Shown here piece after piece: positions 55,515 through 63,595 of a DNA stretch of 64,000 nt; within the stretch, counting starts at the first letter, position 1; the number at the start of each line of letters is the position of its first letter. The DNA lies in the NCBI GenBank assembly GCA_937864265.1, contig CALMIR010000112.1:1-64000 (forward strand). Direction: 5' to 3'. The stretch comes from an uncultured Saprospirales bacterium (lineage in GTDB: Bacteria; Bacteroidota; Bacteroidia; Chitinophagales; Saprospiraceae). The translations under genes were made by a program, and so were the position numbers. The notes under the pieces are model-generated. The model did not search any database, was not told where the DNA came from, and worked only from the letters and a program-made list of their open reading frames with translations.

Positions 55515-55622
55515 CAGGTTTCAAATTTCAGAACAGGTCAACCAGAAACTTGAGACCAGAAACCACCCGTCTGAGCCGGGCAGGAAAACTTGAGACCAGA
55601 GACCTGAAACCTGAGACCTGCA
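55515..55622. repeat. Degenerate intergenic repeat cluster, second copy of the family near rsmI
   Basis: Between the sirtuin and epimerase genes, acttgagaccag occurs at about 55547 and 55588 with degenerate neighbours (aggtttcaaatttcag, gacctgaaacctgagacc). The central gaaaccacccg and gggcaggaaaact match the minus strand of the rsmI-purS spacer near 21515-21545. This marks a dispersed intergenic repeat family; function unknown. Confidence 0.65.
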
Positions 55623-55643
55623 TCAACCATCAATATCAACACC

Positions 55644-56663
55644 ATGCAACTTATCATCCATACCTTTGAATTACAGCTCCGGCACACCTTTGCCATATCG
55701 CACGAGTCGCGCAAAGTGATGCCTTCTTTGATTGTGGAATTGCGCCAAGATGGCCATTCCGGGTTTGGCGAAGCCACAGAAACCCGCTACTATGGCATAC
55801 ACCTGAACGACATGGTGGCTAAATTGGAGGCCTTGCGGCCTACCATTGAAAACATGCATTGGGATCTACCAGAGGTGTTTTGGGAAAAAATGCGCACTTA
55901 TTTGCCAGATGATCCCTTCATCCTCTGCGCCTTGGATCAAGCGGCGCATGATTTGTATGGAAAGCTGTTGGGCAAAAACGTTTACCAGCGCTGGGGTTTG
56001 GACTTGCACGACGACATGCCCCTGTCGAACTACACCATCGGTATCGCCCCTATCGAAGAAATGGTCGCCAAAATGGAAGAAATGCCCTGGCCCATTTACA
56101 AAATCAAATTGGGTACCGACCGCGACCTGGAAATCATACAAACCCTGCGCAAACACAGCGACGCCATTTTTCGCGTGGACGCCAATACGGCTTGGTCGGT
56201 GGAACAAACCCTGGAAATCGCCCCATACCTCAGGGATTTGGGCGTAGAATTCATCGAACAACCCCTAAAAGCAAACAATTGGGAAGGCATGAAACAGTTG
56301 TATGGAAAATGTGTCCTCCCCATCATGGCCGATGAAAGTTGCCATATAGAAACAGATGTTGCCCGTTGTTATGGTTTCTTCGACGGCGTGAATGTCAAGC
56401 TGATGAAATGCGGCGGGCTAACGCCTGCTTTGCGCATGGTGAAAGCAGCACGTATGCTGGGGCTAAAAGTCATGACCGGTTGTATGACCGAATCATCGGT
56501 AGGTATATCGGCCATTGCCCAGTTGTTGCCACTGCTCGATTATGTGGATATGGACGGGGCCCTGCTGTTGAGCAACGACCCGGCCACCGGCGTAGAGGTT
56601 ACGCCACAAGGCGCTGTATTTCCCTCAAGTTTAAAAGGCACAGGTGCAGGATTAAGGCGTTAG
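55644..56663 (+). CDS. Dipeptide epimerase (enolase superfamily, L-Ala-D/L-Glu epimerase type)
   Basis: 339 residues. The enolase-superfamily active site can be placed: the KxK motif K153-I-K155, metal ligands D179, E205 and D230, and the second acid/base K252 in VNVKLMKCGG. The MTGCMTESSVG segment near the C-terminus is common in dipeptide epimerases. Members recycle murein peptides (L-Ala-D-Glu) or other dipeptides; specificity cannot be read from sequence. It is the last gene of the run that starts with the RpiB-like gene and ends just before the palindromes of the ATPase cassette. Confidence 0.88.
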   Translation: MQLIIHTFELQLRHTFAISHESRKVMPSLIVELRQDGHSGFGEATETRYYGIHLNDMVAKLEALRPTIENMHWDLPEVFWEKMRTYLPDDPFILCALDQAAHDLYGKLLGKNVYQRWGLDLHDDMPLSNYTIGIAPIEEMVAKMEEMPWPIYKIKLGTDRDLEIIQTLRKHSDAIFRVDANTAWSVEQTLEIAPYLRDLGVEFIEQPLKANNWEGMKQLYGKCVLPIMADESCHIETDVARCYGFFDGVNVKLMKCGGLTPALRMVKAARMLGLKVMTGCMTESSVGISAIAQLLPLLDYVDMDGALLLSNDPATGVEVTPQGAVFPSSLKGTGAGLRR

Positions 56664-56672
56664 CAGCGCCGA

Positions 56673-56763
56673 TACTTAGAGAAATGTGTTCAAAAAACAT
56701 ACATTTCTCTAAGTATTGCTTCAATAACTAGAGAAATGTGCTATTTTTATGCTGATTTCTCTA
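56673..56763 (+). promoter_or_regulatory. Two palindromes made of four related half-sites upstream of the ATPase gene
   Basis: Palindrome 1: tacttagagaaatgt (56673-56687) and its exact reverse complement (56701-56715), 13-base spacer. Palindrome 2: tagagaaat (56729-56737) and atttctcta (56755-56763), 17-base spacer. All four arms share TAGAGAAAT, and three extend to TAGAGAAATG. Palindrome centres are 52 bp apart, close to five helical turns. They occupy the leader of the ATPase gene and argue for its start at 56779. An operator for a dimeric protein, or a recognition site of the cassette, is plausible. Confidence 0.75.
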
Positions 56764-56778
56764 ATTATTTGGTATATC

Positions 56779-58218
56779 ATGGCAGCCATTATCATCGGTC
56801 GGGAAAAAGAACGAGTTAAGCTCAATCAGTTGTTGACATCCAATCAATCTGAATTTCTAGCGCTTTACGGCAGAAGGCGGGTGGGAAAAACCTTTTTGAT
56901 CCGGCAGCATTTAAAAGACTTCATTGTTTTTGATCTTTCAGGTTCTCGGGATGGCTCAAAGGAACAGCAATTGCTGAATTTTTACACCGAGTTACGCTTT
57001 AGAACTTCCAAAGATCAAGCCTTAAAAAGTCCTAAATCTTGGCAAGAAGCATTTCAGCTTTTAGCCGATTACCTGTATACTCTACCACCAATAGACGGTA
57101 AGCATGTTGTTTTTTTAGACGAAATGCCCTGGCTGGATACCCCAAAGTCAGATTTCACCTCCGCACTGGAGTTTTTCTGGAATCAACACGTTTCCAGGAT
57201 GGATCATATCTTGCTGATTGCTTGTGGGTCAGCTTCCTCCTGGATTCGGAAAAAGCTTATCAACGCCAGAGGTGGGCTTTACAATCGCGTTACCCGCCGA
57301 ATGAAATTAGCGGCGTTTACTTTGCACGAAACAGCATTGTTTGTAAAGGAGTTAGGTGTAAACCTGCCTCAGTACCAGCTATTGGAATTATATATGGTTA
57401 TGGGGGGTATCCCTTTTTACCTAAAGGAAATAGAAAAAGGCAAAAGCGCCACTCAACTCATTGATGAAATCTGTTTTTCACCCCAAGGTCTATTGTACGA
57501 AGAATACCAACAGCTATACCATTCTCTTTTTAGAAATGCCACGCCCCATATCGCCATAGTGGAGCTATTGGCCTCGCGTCCTCAAGGGTTGAGTAGGCAG
57601 GAAATTGTCGATGGCACCAAAATAAGTGAAGGCCAACTTTCCAAAGCACTAGATGAACTGGCCGAGTGCGACTTTATCAGCCTATACCAGCCCTTTCAGC
57701 GCAAAAAGAAAGACGCTGTTTACAAACTTACAGATTTATACTCCTTGTTCTACCTCAAGTATATCCAACCCAATAAAGGTGCAGGCAAGAAAATCTGGGA
57801 ACAACTCTCTAAACAAAGCACCTACACCGCATGGAGCGGCTATGCCTTTGAAAATATATGTATGTTGCATATCGACCAGATCAAGTCCGCACTTGGGATA
57901 AGCGGCGTTTACACCCAACACAGCGCCTGGAAATTCAAAGGCAACGATACCCTTCCAGGTGCTCAAATCGACATGGTCATTGATCGGGCAGACCAGATCA
58001 TTCATATTTGTGAAGCCAAATTTACTAAAGAACCTTTCGCCCTCCATCAGGACTATACCCACCAATTGAGATTAAAAAAAGCCATCTTCAAACAGGCCAC
58101 TCAAACCAAAAAAGCGGTTTTTACCACCCTCTTGACGACTTACCCCGCTTTGCAAAACAAGTATTACCTGGAAGAAGTGGACTCAGAAATCACCATGGAT
58201 CACCTTTTTCACGCTTAG
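56779..58218 (+). CDS. AAA+ ATP-binding protein of the archaeal-ATPase/DUF234 type
   Basis: 479 residues from ATG 56779, placed after the palindromes (an upstream ATG at 56749 lies inside one). Walker A is GRRRVGKT (31-38), Walker B is HVVFLDEMPW, sensor-like Ser in LIACGSASS. A winged-helix region follows (LASRPQGLSRQEIV), and the C-terminal 130 residues (GYAFENICMLHI, then GAQIDMVIDR and ICEAKFTKEPF) show the DUF234/PD-(D/E)XK-like pattern D-x-V-I-x17-E-x-K. The family is sporadic and mobile in bacteria and archaea; its role is unknown. The stop codon abuts copy B of the interspersed repeat. Flanking genes are housekeeping. Confidence 0.85.
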   Translation: MAAIIIGREKERVKLNQLLTSNQSEFLALYGRRRVGKTFLIRQHLKDFIVFDLSGSRDGSKEQQLLNFYTELRFRTSKDQALKSPKSWQEAFQLLADYLYTLPPIDGKHVVFLDEMPWLDTPKSDFTSALEFFWNQHVSRMDHILLIACGSASSWIRKKLINARGGLYNRVTRRMKLAAFTLHETALFVKELGVNLPQYQLLELYMVMGGIPFYLKEIEKGKSATQLIDEICFSPQGLLYEEYQQLYHSLFRNATPHIAIVELLASRPQGLSRQEIVDGTKISEGQLSKALDELAECDFISLYQPFQRKKKDAVYKLTDLYSLFYLKYIQPNKGAGKKIWEQLSKQSTYTAWSGYAFENICMLHIDQIKSALGISGVYTQHSAWKFKGNDTLPGAQIDMVIDRADQIIHICEAKFTKEPFALHQDYTHQLRLKKAIFKQATQTKKAVFTTLLTTYPALQNKYYLEEVDSEITMDHLFHA

Positions 58219-58222
58219 TAAC

Positions 58223-58309
58223 ACGGTTCATTTTAAGTGGGTCCGCTAGTGCTGTCGGCACTAGGGTAAGGGCTTCGATCAATTGGGAAGTAATTTTTTG
58301 CACACTACT
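58223..58309. repeat. Interspersed repeat, copy B, next to the ATPase stop codon
   Basis: 87 bases that match copy A at 42003-42074 nearly base for base, with one 15-base insertion (58250-58264). The insertion creates its own hairpin, ctagtgc/gcactag. The left arm found in copy A is absent, and the element begins 4 bases after the ATPase stop (58216-58218). This looks like insertion or truncation at the junction of the accessory gene. Confidence 0.8.
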
Positions 58310-58372
58310 TAGTTGCTATAGTCCCCCAAAATCTCCGCACAATTGCCTATTTTTCGCGGCAAATTCCGATTG

Positions 58373-59146
58373 ATGGCAAAAAACATTATATCCTATAACG
58401 TAAACGGCATAAGATCCGCCCTGAGCAAAGGCTTACTGGACTGGGTAAAAGACGTGTCGCCGGATGTCCTGTGCATCCAAGAAACCAAAGCCCACCCCGA
58501 TCAGGTGACGGAAAAAATATGGTTTGAGGAATTGGGCTACGAACACCATTGGCATTCCGCTGAGAAAAAAGGGTACAGCGGTGTGGCTGTTTTTACCCGC
58601 CAAAAACCTCAAAAAGTAGTGATAGGCTGCGGGATGGACTTGTACGACCGCGAAGGGCGCATCATCCGTTTGGATTTTGAAGGATGGAGTCTGTTGAATT
58701 GCTATTTTCCATCAGGTACCAGCGGCGATGAGCGCCAGGCTTTTAAAATGACTTTTCTGGCTGATTTCTTCGATTGGATCAAAGAACTCAGGGAATCACA
58801 TCCCAACTTGATCATCGTGGGCGACTACAACATCGCGCACCACCCGATTGACATCCACGACCCGGTTGGGAACAAAAAAAGTTCGGGCTTTTTACCTGAA
58901 GAGCGCGCTTGGATGAGCGAATGGTTCAGCAACGGTTTTACGGATAGTTTCCGACACCTGCACCCCGACAAGGTGGAATATAGCTGGTGGAGCTTTCGCG
59001 CCAATGCCCGAAAAAATAACAAAGGCTGGCGCATCGATTACCAATCGGTGAGCGATAGCCTGGCCGATAAGCTCCTAGATGCCGGACATTACAATGATGC
59101 CGTGCACTCCGACCACTGTCCTGTATGGCTGAAAATTGACCTGTAA
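58373..59146 (+). CDS. xth: Exodeoxyribonuclease III (AP endonuclease, Xth family)
   Basis: 257 residues from ATG 58373. The EEP-fold active site is complete: YNVNGIRSA (metal Asn), IQETK (Glu), the central GDYNIAHHPID (Asp/Asn) and the terminal SDHCPV (Asp-His). It cleaves DNA at abasic sites and removes 3' blocks. The stop codon and the start of the GNAT gene share one base, so they are translationally coupled. Confidence 0.92.
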   Translation: MAKNIISYNVNGIRSALSKGLLDWVKDVSPDVLCIQETKAHPDQVTEKIWFEELGYEHHWHSAEKKGYSGVAVFTRQKPQKVVIGCGMDLYDREGRIIRLDFEGWSLLNCYFPSGTSGDERQAFKMTFLADFFDWIKELRESHPNLIIVGDYNIAHHPIDIHDPVGNKKSSGFLPEERAWMSEWFSNGFTDSFRHLHPDKVEYSWWSFRANARKNNKGWRIDYQSVSDSLADKLLDAGHYNDAVHSDHCPVWLKIDL

Positions 59147-59577
59147 TGGCTATTTTGATTCGGGAGGGCAGCATAGAAGAGGCGGTAAGCGTTTCCCGAC
59201 AGATTCCAGAATTGAAAGCGCCTTACCCGCCCCATGTTTATGAAAAGCGTTTACTGGATACGCCGCACCTGATCCTGATTGCCTTAGCCGATTTACAGCT
59301 CGTTGGTTTTAAAGTGGGCTACGAAAGAGAACGGGCTTTTTATTCCTGGATGGGTGGCGTAATCCCGGCTTATCGCCAACAGGGTATTGCGCTGTCGTTG
59401 GCTGAAACACAAGAACGCTGGGCAAAGCAGCAGGGCTATGAGAGCATCTTTTTCAAAACCCGTAATACGCATCGGGCAATGCTTATATTTGCATTGAAAA
59501 ATGGTTTCCAAATTATCGATTTTGAGAAAAAAGACCTGGAAACCGACAACCGAATCTGGCTTAGAAAGGTCTTGTAA
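59146..59577 (+). CDS. GNAT-family N-acetyltransferase
   Basis: 143 residues. The acetyl-CoA-binding pattern is recognisable in PAYRQQGIALSLAETQERWA (R/Q-x-x-G-x-A form), followed by FFKTRNTHRAMLIFALKNGF. Its start overlaps the exonuclease III stop. Substrate unknown; the family acetylates many small molecules and protein N-termini. Confidence 0.87.
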   Translation: MAILIREGSIEEAVSVSRQIPELKAPYPPHVYEKRLLDTPHLILIALADLQLVGFKVGYERERAFYSWMGGVIPAYRQQGIALSLAETQERWAKQQGYESIFFKTRNTHRAMLIFALKNGFQIIDFEKKDLETDNRIWLRKVL

Positions 59578-59616
59578 TGAGCGCATAACTTTTTTTTCAC
59601 CTTTTTATTCATTGCC

Positions 59617-60495
59617 ATGTTGAAAAAATTCGTCTTTGTTTTTTGCTTTTTTGGAGCAGCTGTAAATGGGCTGTGGAGTCAGGACTATTCTGCCGGCTTT
59701 CGGGCCGGATTAAACTTTGCCCGTTTCAGCGGGCCATCCGAAACGAGTGCTTCAGGAGGGGAATTGGAAGAATTTTCCAATTCAACTGGTTTTCATATTG
59801 GCGCGGCTTTCGGTATCACGTTTGAGGAAACCTACGGCTTCCGGGGGGAGTTGTTGTATTCGCAAAAAGGAACCCAATACAATTACGCCGGCGAATCGTA
59901 CTGGATATTGGAAGCACAGGACAATTCCCGGCTGTATGCTAGCGGCAATCGCACCACCTCGCTTTCCATTACCAATTCGTATATCGACATACCCGTAACT
60001 GCTTTTTACAAACTGGGGCGACTGGAGCTTTCAGCCGGGGTAAGCGCTGGTATTCTGGTGGGGTCGCGCGGTGCTGGCGAGGTTATTTTTAGCGGGCAAA
60101 CGGCTACAGGAGCTGCCGTTGATCCATTTACCATTGCCCTGGATTTGAACTATTTTAGCGATGGCTTCCGACGCACAGATATTGACGACGTGGAAGTCCG
60201 CACCATCCAAGGTAAAACCGTTGAAATCCCCAAAACCTTGGGCGCCTATTATCAGGAGTTGGAAGGCAAAGACCAATTATTCGAGACCCTTGACTTCGGA
60301 TTAGTCGGCGGGCTGGCCTTTTACCTGAATCAAGGCTTGTACTTGGGCCTCCGCATGAATTACGGCCTTTCCGATATCACCAAAAAAGAAAGGGATATTT
60401 CCCGTAAGGAACTGGATACGAACAATAACTTTATCCTGCTCGACGACAAAGACAGGAACGTGAACTTACAGGCCTCCATCGGGTTTAGTTTTTAA
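59617..60495 (+). CDS. Outer-membrane beta-barrel protein (PF13568-like porin family)
   Basis: 292 residues. A signal peptide (about 1-20, ending LWSQ) and strands such as FRAGLNFARF, FHIGAAFG, YGFRGELLYSQKG and a final VNLQASIGFSF are typical of small eight-strand-like barrels of the PF13568 group in Bacteroidota. A central insert (about 125-200) replaces one loop. The ATG of mutY follows its stop without a gap, so both are probably co-transcribed, though the functional link is unclear. Confidence 0.85.
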   Translation: MLKKFVFVFCFFGAAVNGLWSQDYSAGFRAGLNFARFSGPSETSASGGELEEFSNSTGFHIGAAFGITFEETYGFRGELLYSQKGTQYNYAGESYWILEAQDNSRLYASGNRTTSLSITNSYIDIPVTAFYKLGRLELSAGVSAGILVGSRGAGEVIFSGQTATGAAVDPFTIALDLNYFSDGFRRTDIDDVEVRTIQGKTVEIPKTLGAYYQELEGKDQLFETLDFGLVGGLAFYLNQGLYLGLRMNYGLSDITKKERDISRKELDTNNNFILLDDKDRNVNLQASIGFSF

Positions 60496-61605
60496 ATGAT
60501 GGAAACCTTTTTGGACGAAAAAATAGCCTTTTTCAAAAATGAGTTGCTGTCGTGGAAGGAGGCTCATCCGCGACCATTGCCCTGGCAGGATACCCAAAAT
60601 CCTTATTACATCTGGCTTTCAGAAATCATCCTGCAACAGACCCGGGTAGAACAGGGCATGCCCTATTACGAGCGTTTTATCCGGCAATTTCCCAGCATAG
60701 AACGCTTGGCAGAGGCCTCGGAAGACGAGGTGATGAAGCAGTGGGAAGGCTTGGGTTACTACTCCCGTGCCCGCAATATGCACGCTACGGCAAAATACAT
60801 CCACCTGCAATTGGGGGGCGTTTTTCCTGAAACCTTTGAAGGCTTAATCGCGCTGAAGGGGATTGGCCCCTATACGGCGGCGGCTATTGCTTCCTTTGCT
60901 TATGACTTGCCCCATGCTGTGGTCGATGGCAATGTTTTCCGGGTGTTGGCGCGCTATTTTGGGCAGGCAACACCCATTGACAGCACCGCAGGAAAAAAAC
61001 TTTTCACCGAACTGGCTAATCAGGTTTTGGACAGCAAGCAGCCTGGCCACTTCAATCAGGCGATGATGGACTTTGGCGCTACCTGGTGTACGCCCAAGCA
61101 ACCTAAATGTATGGTCTGTGCACTAGCTCCTCATTGTTCGGCTTATAAAAACGGCGATGTTGAGCGTTTGCCGGTAAAAGAAAAATCTTTGAAAAAACGC
61201 ACCCGCTATTTTCACTACCTGATTATTCAATACGATGGGGGTGTGCTATTGCAAAAAAGAGAAGGCAAGGATATCTGGCAAAATTTGTATGAATTTCCTC
61301 TGATTGAAACAGCAAGCCCTTCATTTGAATGGGATGAATTGCAGCAAACACCACTTTGGCATGAGTTGAATCTGGAACGCGCCGCCGCAAAGCTACTCGA
61401 CCGCAGTGCTTCTTTTACACAAATACTAAGCCATCAAAAAATCATAGCCTGTTTTTGGAAGCTGCATCCAACAATGGCTGAAACGCTTAATTTAAACGGA
61501 AGCATTCATGTTGAAACCAAAAACTTAACTAAATTTGCGTTCCCAAAAATTATAGGCAATTATTTGAAGTTCTTGGAAAATAATTCACAAATTCCTCTTT
61601 TTTGA
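60496..61605 (+). CDS. mutY: A/G-specific adenine glycosylase
   Basis: 369 residues. Catalytic E43 (SEIILQQT) and D144 (VVDGNVFR) are present, with the helix-hairpin-helix LKGIGPYTAAA between them. The [4Fe-4S] cluster ligands are C198, C205, C208 and C214 (Cx6Cx2Cx5C). The C-terminal part is a Nudix-like domain for 8-oxoG recognition (about 235-345). It removes adenine mispaired with 8-oxoguanine. The mutY-ssb-gldE-gldD order is a conserved arrangement in Bacteroidota. Confidence 0.94.
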   Translation: MMETFLDEKIAFFKNELLSWKEAHPRPLPWQDTQNPYYIWLSEIILQQTRVEQGMPYYERFIRQFPSIERLAEASEDEVMKQWEGLGYYSRARNMHATAKYIHLQLGGVFPETFEGLIALKGIGPYTAAAIASFAYDLPHAVVDGNVFRVLARYFGQATPIDSTAGKKLFTELANQVLDSKQPGHFNQAMMDFGATWCTPKQPKCMVCALAPHCSAYKNGDVERLPVKEKSLKKRTRYFHYLIIQYDGGVLLQKREGKDIWQNLYEFPLIETASPSFEWDELQQTPLWHELNLERAAAKLLDRSASFTQILSHQKIIACFWKLHPTMAETLNLNGSIHVETKNLTKFAFPKIIGNYLKFLENNSQIPLF

Positions 61606-61643
61606 TTAACTTTCATCCCAATTAAAAAAGTAGTTCAAAAAAT

Positions 61644-62117
61644 ATGGTAAATCGAGTAATTCTCATCGGCAATCTGGGGCGTGACCCGGAAGTACGCCGC
61701 CTAGAAAACGGCGCTGTGGTAGCCAAATTTCCCATTGCAACCAATGATAACTACAAGGACAAAAGTGGGGAATGGCAAACCCAAACGGAATGGCATGATG
61801 TGGTCGTTTGGAGAAACCTGGCAGAAAGGGCAGAGGCCACCCTTAAAAAAGGAACGCCTGTATATGTAGAAGGCAAGCTGACCCACCGTACTTGGCAGGA
61901 TCAGGATGGCAACAACCGCAAAACAACAGAAGTGGTTGCCAATTATTTCCGCGCCTTGAGTAGTGGTCGCAAGGAAGGCGGCAGTGATGGCGTAGGCACT
62001 TACTTCCCCAGCGAAGAATACGAACCGGAGTCAAGGTCATTCAGTGAATTGTCATCTGTACCTTCCCAATCCGAAGCACCTCCCGCAGGAGACGCTGAAG
62101 ATGATTTGCCCTTCTAA
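61644..62117 (+). CDS. ssb: Single-stranded DNA-binding protein
   Basis: 157 residues. The OB fold starts MVNRVILIGNLGRDPEVR and continues with EWHDVVVW and YVEGKLTHRTW. A flexible tail (about 115-150) ends in the acidic interaction tip DDLPF. It coats single-stranded DNA and recruits partners during replication and repair. It lies between mutY and gldE in the conserved cluster. Confidence 0.95.
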   Translation: MVNRVILIGNLGRDPEVRRLENGAVVAKFPIATNDNYKDKSGEWQTQTEWHDVVVWRNLAERAEATLKKGTPVYVEGKLTHRTWQDQDGNNRKTTEVVANYFRALSSGRKEGGSDGVGTYFPSEEYEPESRSFSELSSVPSQSEAPPAGDAEDDLPF

Positions 62118-62159
62118 AAACTTGAAGGGCTTCTCTATGTTTCACTAATCATTTACCCT

Positions 62160-63575
62160 TTGGAACCTGAAGCCGACCCGTTTCTTTTTATCTTTCAATC
62201 CGTTGTGCCGCTTTTGCTGGCCATACCTCCTGATGCTATATTAGGGGTACTAACCATTGTGAGCCTTATAGTTTGTTCTGCCCTCATTTCTGGTTCAGAA
62301 GTGGCTTACTTTTCGTTAAGCCCCAACGATATCGAAAAGTTGGAACAAGAAAATACGCCCGTCAGCAAGCGCATTTTGAAACTCAGACAAAAGCCCCGCA
62401 AATTGCTGGCCACGATACTCATCAGCAATAATTTCGTCAATATCGCAATCGTTATTCTCTCTGATTTTGTATTGGTTAGATTATTGCCGGAGGCCACTTT
62501 TAAACAATGGGGAGAAAGCCTGATTGGCTTGTTGGGGGTTGCCAACACTCCTGAAAACGTTGCCTACTATGCTTGGCTGGCCAGTTTTCTGATTACGGTA
62601 GTTGGTGTTACTTTCTTGTTAGTTCTTTTCGGCGAAGTAGCGCCAAAGGTGTATGCCAAAATCAACAATTTACCCATAGCCCGATTGATGAGCGGCCCAC
62701 TGGATGCCCTGAACCGCTTTTTTTCTCCTGTGAGTATGCTGATGGTGGGTTGGTCGAGCAGCATTGAAAAAAGGTTGGCTCGAAAAACCCAATCGACGGG
62801 TAATATTATCAAAGACGACATTCACGATGCCATCGACCTGGCAGTGATACAAGAAGACGATCATATTCAGGAAGTTGACATCCTCAAAAGCATCGTCAAA
62901 TTTGGCGACGTTACCGTCAAACAGATCATGCGCTCGCGGGTGGACGTGGTGGCGGTCGATTTTAGGATAGACTACCACCAATTGCTCGAAATCGTCAAAG
63001 AGTCGGGCTATAGCCGTATCCCGGTTTATGAAAATGACTTCGATCACGTAACGGGTATTTTATACGTGAAAGACCTGCTCGGGCATTTGCATGAAAACAA
63101 GGACTTCGAATGGCAGGGCTTGATCCGCACCGATGTCCATTATACACCAGAAGCCAAACGCATTCAGGAGCTGTTGAAGGAATTTCAGCGACACCATTTG
63201 CACATGGCCGTTGTCGTAGATGAATATGGCGGCAGTTCAGGTATTGTTACCCTGGAAGACATTATGGAAGAGGTAATCGGCGAAATCAAGGACGAATTTG
63301 ACCTGGAATCGGAAGTAGAATACAAGAAACTAGCCGAAAACGAATTTTTATTTGAAGGAAAAACCCTGCTCAATGATGTTTGCAGGGTAATCGGGGTAAG
63401 CACTAGCGCTTTTGATGAGGTACGCGGCGAAGCCGATTCTCTGGCTGGTTTGATACTGGAATTGACCGGGCGCATTCCTAAAAAAGACCTGGAAGTCACT
63501 TTCAACAACTACCGATTCAAAGTGGTAGCCGTCAATGTGCGCAGAATCGAACAGGTACTTGTTACCATTCAATAA
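62160..63575 (+). CDS. gldE: Gliding motility-associated protein GldE (CNNM/CorC-like)
   Basis: 471 residues from a TTG start at 62160; no ATG is available upstream in frame, and ATT at 62151 is the only near alternative. The DUF21/CNNM membrane domain (about 25-220, four helices, SGSEVAYFS) is followed by a pair of CBS domains (about 250-370, RVDVVAVDF and DEYGGSSGIVTLEDI) and a C-terminal CorC_HlyC domain. GldE is linked to T9SS/gliding function and to correct assembly of GldJ in Flavobacterium; the neighbouring gldD supports the assignment. Confidence 0.9.
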   Translation: MEPEADPFLFIFQSVVPLLLAIPPDAILGVLTIVSLIVCSALISGSEVAYFSLSPNDIEKLEQENTPVSKRILKLRQKPRKLLATILISNNFVNIAIVILSDFVLVRLLPEATFKQWGESLIGLLGVANTPENVAYYAWLASFLITVVGVTFLLVLFGEVAPKVYAKINNLPIARLMSGPLDALNRFFSPVSMLMVGWSSSIEKRLARKTQSTGNIIKDDIHDAIDLAVIQEDDHIQEVDILKSIVKFGDVTVKQIMRSRVDVVAVDFRIDYHQLLEIVKESGYSRIPVYENDFDHVTGILYVKDLLGHLHENKDFEWQGLIRTDVHYTPEAKRIQELLKEFQRHHLHMAVVVDEYGGSSGIVTLEDIMEEVIGEIKDEFDLESEVEYKKLAENEFLFEGKTLLNDVCRVIGVSTSAFDEVRGEADSLAGLILELTGRIPKKDLEVTFNNYRFKVVAVNVRRIEQVLVTIQ

Positions 63576-63595
63576 TCCCGTTTTAATACCCAATA

